Below are positions 19,273 to 25,962 of a stretch of 33,774 bases of DNA, piece by piece. The stretch is from the NCBI GenBank assembly GCA_021738385.1, contig JAIPCF010000026.1:1-33774 (forward strand). The letters run 5' to 3'. A model generated the notes under the pieces. It was given only the letters and a program-made list of their open reading frames with translations, made no database searches and was not told where the DNA came from. Both the position numbers and the translations under genes were made by a program. The DNA is from Sulfuritalea sp. (GTDB taxonomy: Bacteria; Pseudomonadota; Gammaproteobacteria; Burkholderiales; Rhodocyclaceae). The stretch's first letter is position 1. The number at the start of each line of letters is the position of its first letter.

Positions 19273-21015
19273 GTGAGTATTGGAATTCAACTGCGGTTAT
19301 CAAAACGCGGTTGTCCATCAAGTTGCTGGTTGATCGGTATGCTGTTCGCGGTGTGCTGTGGTGCAGTTTATGGTCAGACGCCGAAGCCCCCCAGCGCAGG
19401 TGAACTGCTTAAAACGGTTCCGCCGGTTGTCACGCGTCCAGATACCGGTCTAAAAATCGACGACGCCCTCTCATTGCGCGCGATTGCCGATGTTGAGGGC
19501 ATGAAACTCGACATCGTGAAGTTTCGCATCACCGGCATGACAGTGGCGACAGAGGCTGATGTTGCGGACGCTGTGGCACCCTTTATTGGAAAAGGCAAGC
19601 GCTTCCAGGATCTACTCGACGCCGCTGCTGCGGTTAAGCGCCAGTTGGCTGGACAAGGGTTCTTTCTTGCCGACGTGATCATTCCCGAACAGAAAATTGC
19701 AGATGGAATTGTTGAATTGCAAGTACTGGAAGGTCGTCTGGGAAAGATCGTGCTCGAAGTCGACCCCGAGGTTTCAATCAGTCGTTCGCTATTGGAATCC
19801 TATATTGCGATATTGAAAGAAGGCGGTTTGATTCGAACCACCGACGTTGAGCGTGCGCTGTTTCAGTTTCACGATCTGCGCGGCATCGTCGCGCGCAGCA
19901 GTTTCGCACCTGGCGAAAAGCCCGGGACCGCCGATCTCACCATAAAGGTCAGTCGCGGCAGGAGTTTCGACGCCAATATCGATTTTGACGCCAATGGATC
20001 GATCTACACCGGTCAGCATCGGGTCACTGCCGGCATAGACGGCAACAACCTGTTGGGCATGGGCGAACTCATCAATGTGCGCGCCACCAACGCCATCGAC
20101 GGAAATCTGCGCTTTGCCCGTGTCTCTGCACTTTTCCCGGTGGGCCCATGGGGTACCAAGGTTGGGGGCGCCTTCATGGATCTCAAGTTTCGTCTTGGCA
20201 CCTCGCTATTCGCTCCGCTCAAGGTCAACGGTCTGGCATCCGTGAAGTCACTGGTGGCCATCCATCCATTCATTCGTTCGCGCAACACCAACCTTCTGCT
20301 GATCGGGCAGAGCGACAAGCGAAATTTCTACGATATACAATTGGCATCAGGCGCAGAGACTTTCAAGAAAACCGATGTCAATTTGCTGGCTTTGTCAGGT
20401 GACTTTCGCGACACCTTTTTCGGTGGAGGGATAAACATCTTTAACGTTGCCTATACCCTGGGCGAACTCAAGTTTGGAAATGCCGCCCTGGAGGCCACCG
20501 ACCAGGCTGGGCGCAAGACAAAAGGTTTATACGGTAAAACCAATATCTCAATGTCGCGCCTGCAGGCGGTGACCGATCGGTTGGCTCTGTTCGGAGCCTA
20601 CAGCGAGCAGTTCACAAACAAGAATCTCGATGCCAGTGAAAAATTCAGTCTTGGCGGCCCCAATGCAGTGCGTGCCTATCCGCAGGGGGAGGGTGCCGGC
20701 GACCGGGGTTACTTCGCCAGCCTTGAAGCACGCTATCGCCTGCCGCTGGAAGATGACTTGCCGGGAACCATTGTGCTGGTAGGTTTTTATGACTTTGGCC
20801 GCTCCATCCTGATCAATAGACCCACCGCAGCGGATATCGCTGCCAACGCCGCGCGAGTGCGCCGAATTGCCGGTCCTGGCATCGGGATCAACTGGGAAGT
20901 TCAAAATGACTGGTATTTGCGCGCCACCATGGCTTTCCGTGACACCACCAAAGCCACGGCAGATCACCTGCTGCGCTACCCGCTCGTTTTCTTTCAGTTC
21001 AGCAAGCTGTTTTGA
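19273..21015 (+). CDS. TpsB outer-membrane transporter (ShlB/FhaC/HecB family)
   Basis: This is the outer-membrane partner of a two-partner secretion system, 580 residues, which exports the TpsA protein encoded next. It has a signal peptide (about 1-35, ending AVYGQ), a POTRA_2 domain (about 70-150; VKFRITGMTVATEADV, LEGRLGKI), then a 16-strand-type barrel to the C-terminal Phe. The conserved barrel-loop motif reads GGPNAVRAYP. I chose the GTG at 19273 because GGGGAG lies eight bases upstream and the product then opens with the signal peptide; the ATG at 19192 lacks a ribosome site and adds a non-signal leader. 100 bases separate it from tpsA. Confidence 0.92.
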   Translation: MSIGIQLRLSKRGCPSSCWLIGMLFAVCCGAVYGQTPKPPSAGELLKTVPPVVTRPDTGLKIDDALSLRAIADVEGMKLDIVKFRITGMTVATEADVADAVAPFIGKGKRFQDLLDAAAAVKRQLAGQGFFLADVIIPEQKIADGIVELQVLEGRLGKIVLEVDPEVSISRSLLESYIAILKEGGLIRTTDVERALFQFHDLRGIVARSSFAPGEKPGTADLTIKVSRGRSFDANIDFDANGSIYTGQHRVTAGIDGNNLLGMGELINVRATNAIDGNLRFARVSALFPVGPWGTKVGGAFMDLKFRLGTSLFAPLKVNGLASVKSLVAIHPFIRSRNTNLLLIGQSDKRNFYDIQLASGAETFKKTDVNLLALSGDFRDTFFGGGINIFNVAYTLGELKFGNAALEATDQAGRKTKGLYGKTNISMSRLQAVTDRLALFGAYSEQFTNKNLDASEKFSLGGPNAVRAYPQGEGAGDRGYFASLEARYRLPLEDDLPGTIVLVGFYDFGRSILINRPTAADIAANAARVRRIAGPGIGINWEVQNDWYLRATMAFRDTTKATADHLLRYPLVFFQFSKLF

Positions 21016-21023
21016 TTAACGGT

Positions 21024-21040
21024 CACTGTGACTTTTTCAC
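21024..21040 (+). promoter_or_regulatory. shared 13-bp element upstream of tpsA (CRP-like)
   Basis: CACTGTGACTTTT at 21024-21036 recurs exactly at 24371-24383. Here it reads TGTGA-N5-TCAC, one base short of CRP spacing, and the left part (GTCACTGTGAC) is itself a palindrome. It begins 92 bases before the tpsA ATG. Confidence 0.35.
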
Positions 21041-21115
21041 TTCCAGTACAACGTTGTCCAATTTAGTCTTACCGATCCGATGCGTATTTATTGAGCAAAG
21101 ACATAGCCAATAGCC

Positions 21116-24100
21116 ATGTTCAAGCACGCCTCTTTGAATAGAGCTTACCGCCTGGTCTGGAGCGAATTGCACCACACCTGGGTTGCGGTTTCTGAATTCG
21201 CCCGCTCGCACGGCAAGCGAGGCGCTAGCGTGGTTGCCGCCGGCATGCTCACCTTGGGCGCCAATGCCGTTGCTGCAGAGCCGGTGCCCACAGCCCTGCC
21301 TACCGGCGGTGCTGTCACCGCTGGCCAGGTCGCTATCAGCAGTAGTGGCGCGCGCATGGACCTCAATCAGTCCTCCAGCGCGGCCATCGTCAATTGGGAT
21401 AGCTTCAATATTGGAAGCCAGGCCCACGTCAATTTCAATCAGCCCAGCGCCTCGTCCGTCATCCTCAACCGAGTCATGGGCGGTGATGGGTCTGCCATCT
21501 TCGGCCGCATGACAGCGAATGGCAATGTCTTCGTCACCGACCCAGGCGGGATTCTGTTTGCCCCCGGTGCGCAAGTCAATGTCGGTGGTCTGGTGGCCTC
21601 CTCCTTGGGCATTTCAGACACAAATTTCCTCGCCGGCAAATATCAGTTTGAAAAAGTCGGTGCTGGCGGCACGGTGATCAATCAAGGGACGCTTAACGCC
21701 GCAAATGGCGGCTTCGTTGCTCTCATCGCGCCACAGGTCAGCAACAGCGGCGCCATCACCGCTACCGCCGGTAGCGTGGGTCTCGCTGCGGGCGATTCTG
21801 TCAATCTCGATTTTGATCATGACGGCATGCTGAGTTTTCAGGTGGACGTTGCCGCTGCTGCGGCGAGGACTGATAACAGTGGTGTCATCATCGCTGACGG
21901 CGGCCGTGTCGTCATGAACGCTCAGGCAAAAGATGCTTTGCTATCCACGGTACTCAACAACGATGGTGTCATCCGTGCTCGCAGCCTCGAATCCCGCAAC
22001 GGCGAAATCTGGCTCGGCGGTGGCAACTCGGGTGTGGTCAATGTGACCGGCACGCTTGATGCCTCCGGCGCTGCAACCGGACAGACTGGCGGCTCTGTCA
22101 AAGTACTGGGCGATAAGGTCGGCCTGTTCGGTCAGGCAAACATCGATGTCTCAGGAGTCGGCGCTGGCGGTACGGCGCTGGTCGGTGGCAATTTCCAAGG
22201 CAAGGGCCCGGAACAGAACGCCAGCATGACGTATGTCGGCAAAGACGTGAAGATCAATGCTGATGCGGTTGAGGCGGGGAATGGCGGCAAGGTCATTGTT
22301 TGGGCGGATGGCAGCACTCGCTTCCATGGCGCAATTTCCGCCAGGAGTGGGGCACAGTTCGGCGATGGCGGAATGGCCGAGGTCTCCGGCAAACGCTATC
22401 TTGATTTCAGGGGCGCGGTGGATTTGACAGCAGGGCCGGGCGGAAGGATTGGTACTCTGCTGCTGGATCCTGACAGCATTACCATTCAAGCGGCGAGCCC
22501 GGATATCGATGGAGCAATATCGGGAGCTACGAACGATATCACCGCCCTAACGGATCTTGATGATCACGCGACCGATTTTGCAGGGGCAGCAAGCGTTATC
22601 ACTTCGGGTGCTGTTGAAGGGTTGCTAAATGGCGCCAGTCTAAAACTTGATGCGCTTAACTTCATCACGGTCAATAGTGCCATCACTCAGGCAAACTCCG
22701 GGACGTTGACACTCGAATCCGCCACGATCAACATTAACGCGAACATCGCCTTGAACAGTGGAACCGGGGCGCTCGTTGTTCAGGGGGATGGAGGTGCAGC
22801 AGCTACAGCGATCAACATCAATACGGCAACGATTACCACTGGCGCAGCTGGGGCCTCGCAAACCTACACGGGGCCGGTGACTCTCGGTACGGCTCTTACG
22901 CTCAACAGCAACGGCGGCAACATTCTCTTCAGCAGCACGCTGGCCGGCGGCAATCAGGACCTGACCATCGCCGCCGGCACGGCGGCGGGCACCACCACCT
23001 TCACCGGCGCGGTGAGCGGCATGGGCGACGGCACGGGGGCGGCGATCACCCTGGCCTCGACCGGAGCGGTGCGCTTCATGAACACCGTCGGCGGCGCCTC
23101 GGGCATCGTCTCCAGCAACGCCGGCGGTTCCACCCGCTTTGATGACAACGTGACGCTGACCGACGGCGACACCGCCAGCAGCTTTGCCGGCACGGCGAAC
23201 TTCGATGGCCTGAACTGGTCGGGCTTTGACGGCCTGACGGTGACCGGCGCGGCGACCCTGTCGACCGGCGCCGTGAGCCTGGACAGCAACGGCGGCAACA
23301 TTCTCTTCAGCAGTTCAATTGACGGGGGGGTATCGCTGACTCTGACTGGTGGAGCAGGGTCTATATCTGTTACCGGAGCGACTGGTAATACTGCGGCGTT
23401 GAGCAGCTTTACGGTCACTGGAAGTGCCATCAGCTTAGGCAACATAGGGGGTGCGGCTGCGGGCGTAACCGGCAATGTGCTGCTGAATGGCACCGGAGCC
23501 GTCAGTTTGGGGGCTTCAAAAATAACTGGCTATTTGGACGTCACCGCAGGCGGCGATATCACACAGACCGGTATCCTGACAATCGGCGGCAATCTTTGGG
23601 CCATGTCATCCGGAAATATTTATCTCAAGAGTCTCAATGTTCTCAGTGGTACCTCTTCACTGATAGCAGGCTCGGGCAAGGAGGCATGGCTCAATGCCAC
23701 GCGTATCGAGGTGGGTAAGGTTCGGCCATCTGATTCAACGACGACCAATGTTGGGATCAAGGCAGCCAACGTTACTCTGGAGGCTCCGAGTGGAAGTGCT
23801 TTCATTACGGCGGCTGGTACAAGTGGTGGCTTGGTAACAGCAACCGCCCCTTTGAGTTCGACCGCCGCACTGACCATTCGGACACTTCCCGGCAATGGCG
23901 TAATTGGTAACGTTGCTTTTCCCGTTTCGCAGGGTTTGAACGTTAATACCAGCGGCCTTGTAAAAGTTTTTGGTGACGCAGTCGGTACCGGCACAATTCA
24001 CTTAGTTGGCGACGACGCTGTACAACCCAAGTATGAGTTTTCAGGCAATCCTTTGTATCGGTCGGTGAAATACAACGGCGCTGAAGCCACGAACGCACAA

Positions 24101-24319
24101 TTGACGGGTGCCTTGGATGCCGCCTACCTGGATATTCGCAACCAGACTACTGAAATCCGGGAATCGGGCTTCGCCAAGGAAAACGCTAACAAAGTGCTGC
24201 GCCGCGGGGTGGTGACTTCTGCAGGGCCGGGCCAGCCGGCTATAGACGACAGCACCGGTTTGGCAAGCGCGGAGCTGTGCGATGGCGGCTTTAGCGGCGG
24301 CCAGTTGGCTTGCCAATGA
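21116..24319 (+). CDS. TpsA two-partner-secretion exoprotein (filamentous haemagglutinin-like)
   Basis: This is a secreted or surface beta-helix protein of 1067 residues. An extended signal region of the ESPR type (NRAYRLVWSELHHTWVAVSEFARS) precedes the hydrophobic core and cleavage near 52. The TPS haemagglutination-activity domain (about 55-190) contains the DPGGILF version of the NPNGI motif. The rest is Gly/Ser/Thr/Asn-rich beta-helix repeats. Near the C-terminus come LRRG at 1028-1031 and a cysteine pair at 1055 and 1066, reminiscent of the Cys pair that anchors Haemophilus HMW1. The protein is short for the family. A GC-richer internal block at 22905-23313 is bounded by a 31-bp repeat. 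No ribosome site is obvious before the ATG. Confidence 0.9.
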   Translation: MFKHASLNRAYRLVWSELHHTWVAVSEFARSHGKRGASVVAAGMLTLGANAVAAEPVPTALPTGGAVTAGQVAISSSGARMDLNQSSSAAIVNWDSFNIGSQAHVNFNQPSASSVILNRVMGGDGSAIFGRMTANGNVFVTDPGGILFAPGAQVNVGGLVASSLGISDTNFLAGKYQFEKVGAGGTVINQGTLNAANGGFVALIAPQVSNSGAITATAGSVGLAAGDSVNLDFDHDGMLSFQVDVAAAAARTDNSGVIIADGGRVVMNAQAKDALLSTVLNNDGVIRARSLESRNGEIWLGGGNSGVVNVTGTLDASGAATGQTGGSVKVLGDKVGLFGQANIDVSGVGAGGTALVGGNFQGKGPEQNASMTYVGKDVKINADAVEAGNGGKVIVWADGSTRFHGAISARSGAQFGDGGMAEVSGKRYLDFRGAVDLTAGPGGRIGTLLLDPDSITIQAASPDIDGAISGATNDITALTDLDDHATDFAGAASVITSGAVEGLLNGASLKLDALNFITVNSAITQANSGTLTLESATININANIALNSGTGALVVQGDGGAAATAININTATITTGAAGASQTYTGPVTLGTALTLNSNGGNILFSSTLAGGNQDLTIAAGTAAGTTTFTGAVSGMGDGTGAAITLASTGAVRFMNTVGGASGIVSSNAGGSTRFDDNVTLTDGDTASSFAGTANFDGLNWSGFDGLTVTGAATLSTGAVSLDSNGGNILFSSSIDGGVSLTLTGGAGSISVTGATGNTAALSSFTVTGSAISLGNIGGAAAGVTGNVLLNGTGAVSLGASKITGYLDVTAGGDITQTGILTIGGNLWAMSSGNIYLKSLNVLSGTSSLIAGSGKEAWLNATRIEVGKVRPSDSTTTNVGIKAANVTLEAPSGSAFITAAGTSGGLVTATAPLSSTAALTIRTLPGNGVIGNVAFPVSQGLNVNTSGLVKVFGDAVGTGTIHLVGDDAVQPKYEFSGNPLYRSVKYNGAEATNAQLTGALDAAYLDIRNQTTEIRESGFAKENANKVLRRGVVTSAGPGQPAIDDSTGLASAELCDGGFSGGQLACQ
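22905..23313 (+). repeat. 31-bp direct repeat bounding a GC-rich module inside tpsA
   Basis: An identical 31-bp sequence (starting ACAGCAACGGCGGCAACATT, encoding the core SNGGNILFSS) occurs at 22905-22935 and 23283-23313. The period is 378 bp, exactly 126 codons, so gain or loss of the module keeps frame. The interval is visibly richer in G and C, with more GGC/GCC/ACC codons than the flanks. Confidence 0.8.
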
Positions 24320-24370
24320 GCCCTACGAATGCTACATAGTAGGTAAGAGGGAGTGTATGAACTTGTTTTG

Positions 24371-24389
24371 CACTGTGACTTTTGTCATT
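24371..24389 (+). promoter_or_regulatory. shared element upstream of the OmpA-like gene (CRP-like)
   Basis: The second copy of CACTGTGACTTTT begins 90 bases before the next start codon. Here it continues as TGTGA-CTTTTG-TCATT (24374-24389): the correct N6 spacing for a CRP site, a perfect left half and three of five bases in the right half. Confidence 0.35.
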
Positions 24390-24460
24390 GACCTTACGGG
24401 ACGTCGCGGTTATCTTGGACACTGTAGATTGCAATGTTTGATGATTGAAGGAGGTAGGCA

Positions 24461-25018
24461 ATGTTTATTCGTACATTAATTTCAACATTGGTCGTGTTCT
24501 TTGCTTGGGGTAGCGCGTTCGCTGCTGACACCGACGCAAGGCAGACGGTGTCGATCAACTCGCCCAACCCGAGCGTGGAAGAGGTTGATGAAGCCCTGTT
24601 TCCTAAGGGTATTGCGGATTTGAAGTCGGAATGCGCCCAGATGGAGAAAATCGGACTCCGCTGTCAGAGTGTTATCCCGAAATCGGCCCTGGATACCGTT
24701 CAGGTCACTTTTGCAGTGGGGTCAGCAACACTGACCGAGGAAGCCAAAGGGTTTTTACGCTCCGTCGGAGTTTCATTGAAGCGAAAAGTTGGCGTATGGA
24801 AGTCACTTGCGATCGAAGGGCACACGGATAGTTCCGGTAGCGATGAATTAAATCGTCGCTTGTCCAAGGCGCGTGCGGAATCCGTTAAAGGATTCCTGGT
24901 GGCTGAGTACGGTTTGACCAATATTGAAACAGTAGGGCGCGCCGACGAGAGACTGCGTGATACGGAGAATCCGTCCAGTGCCCTGAATCGTCGAGTTGAG
25001 TTTATTCCTAATTGGTGA
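24461..25018 (+). CDS. OmpA-C (peptidoglycan-binding) domain protein
   Basis: This is a 185-residue exported protein with a signal peptide (MFIRTLISTLVVFFAWGSAFAA), a short linker with two cysteines (CAQMEKIGLRC), and an OmpA-like domain (about 75-185): VTFAVGSATLTEEAK, IEGHTDSSGSDELNRRLSKARAESV and NRRVEF. These domains bind diaminopimelate in peptidoglycan, so the protein is probably periplasmic and wall-attached. There is no beta-barrel and no lipobox. A near-perfect AAGGAGG lies six bases before the ATG, suggesting high translation. The stop overlaps the upstream starts of the following FecR-like gene, so the two are coupled. Context links it to tethering or organising the TPS/caspase proteins, by inference only. 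Confidence 0.9.
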   Translation: MFIRTLISTLVVFFAWGSAFAADTDARQTVSINSPNPSVEEVDEALFPKGIADLKSECAQMEKIGLRCQSVIPKSALDTVQVTFAVGSATLTEEAKGFLRSVGVSLKRKVGVWKSLAIEGHTDSSGSDELNRRLSKARAESVKGFLVAEYGLTNIETVGRADERLRDTENPSSALNRRVEFIPNW

Positions 25019-25023
25019 ACATC

Positions 25024-25674
25024 ATGAAATCCAGAATAGTTGCGAGTTTTGCTGCGTTCGTATTCGCGAGCGTGGCAACGGGGGTCGCCTTGGCTAAGGA
25101 TGTTGCAGCCGATGTCGGCTTGGTAAATGCCTTGTCGGGTGATGTGAGTTATCAAAGCAAGGAAGGCACGGCGAAAAAAGCCCAGCCCTACATGCGCCTG
25201 CGCCATGGTGACAAAGTGACCTTGGCCTCCGGGGCTAGCATTCGCATCAGCTATACCACCGTCAGTCAGCAGGAATCATGGACTGGGCCCAGTAGTTTTG
25301 TCGCTACTTCGTCCGGTGGTGAGTTGCTTAAAGGCAACAAGCCTGTAGTGAAGAAGTTGCCGACGGCAGTGCCGCAAAGGCTTGCAAGGATTTCCGAACT
25401 GATGAACACCTCACGTGTCGGTGGTCTCGTTGTGCGGTCCGCGAAGGCGACAAAGTCGGCAAGCAAAGAAGAAATTGCCGAAGCGATGGCAGCGTATGAA
25501 GCTATGCGCGCTGAAGCTGCGCCCAATGACGTAACGCCGGAGCTGTTCCTGTACTCTGTGTTTGAGGAAAACGGGATGGAAGACGATCTCAAGATCGTGG
25601 CTCGCGATATGCTGTCCCGCCAACCCAGCAATCCCGATATTCAGAGTCTCGCCAAGGCGGCACTGGGCAATTGA
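25024..25674 (+). CDS. exported FecR-like domain protein
   Basis: This is a 216-residue protein with a signal peptide (MKSRIVASFAAFVFASVATGVALA) and a FecR-like beta domain (about 28-100): VGLVNALSGDVSY, the RLRHGDKVTLASGASIRISY strand pair, and WTGPSSF. A mostly helical Lys/Glu-rich C-terminal half follows. FecR domains occur both in sigma-factor regulators and as stand-alone envelope modules. No ECF sigma factor is nearby and there is no anti-sigma N-terminus, so a structural envelope role is more likely. Starts at TTG 25012 or GTG 25015 overlap the previous stop; the ATG at 25024 gives the cleanest signal peptide. A strong terminator follows. Confidence 0.75.
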   Translation: MKSRIVASFAAFVFASVATGVALAKDVAADVGLVNALSGDVSYQSKEGTAKKAQPYMRLRHGDKVTLASGASIRISYTTVSQQESWTGPSSFVATSSGGELLKGNKPVVKKLPTAVPQRLARISELMNTSRVGGLVVRSAKATKSASKEEIAEAMAAYEAMRAEAAPNDVTPELFLYSVFEENGMEDDLKIVARDMLSRQPSNPDIQSLAKAALGN

Positions 25675-25702
25675 CCAAAAAGCGGTTCGCTTGAGCTTGG
25701 AG

Positions 25703-25728
25703 AAGGGACGGCGTGGCCGTCCCTTTTT
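25703..25728 (+). terminator. intrinsic terminator closing the caspase/TPS cluster
   Basis: AAGGGACGGC at 25703-25712 pairs perfectly with GCCGTCCCTT at 25716-25725 around a GTG loop and continues into a T-run (25724-25728). It lies 29 bases after the FecR-like stop, separating this cluster from ftsK. Confidence 0.95.
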
Positions 25729-25881
25729 GTTGCTGAGGCCGGTATGTGGCTGATTTCCGTGTGCCTGGCGTAAGAAGCCATTTTGCTCTGCGAAAAAGTC
25801 TCGCCGGCGATTTTGTGCATGATGCCGGTGGGCGGTTACTGCAGTGATGGAACAAGGCCCGACTTTGCCGGCTTTTTGCGC

Positions 25882-25909
25882 TTTGATCATGTGCGCGGCC
25901 CGCCATAAT
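25882..25909 (+). promoter_or_regulatory. candidate ftsK promoter
   Basis: TTTGAT (25882-25887) and CATAAT (25904-25909) are separated by 16 bases, about 55 bases before the ftsK ATG. Both hexamers are moderate matches to sigma-70. Confidence 0.4.
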
Positions 25910-25962
25910 TTACAAGTGTCCGTCAATCCGATCCGCGCTCAAGCGCTGGTCGGCAAGTTGCC

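Noticed and set aside
21021-21040. GTCACTGTGAC followed by a T-run after tpsB as an intrinsic terminator
   Set aside because: The palindrome has a one-base centre and cannot form a hairpin with a usable loop. It fits better as a protein-binding site.
22954-23493. 179-residue minus-strand Pro/Ala/Val-rich frame inside tpsA
   Set aside because: It is the reverse of the repetitive Gly/Thr/Ala-rich adhesin module, so its low-complexity composition is explained by that.
13442-25674. The caspase cluster as a canonical abortive-infection or contact-dependent inhibition system
   Set aside because: The caspases carry export signals, TpsA has no toxin domain or VENN-type junction, and no immunity gene or phage-sensing partner is present.
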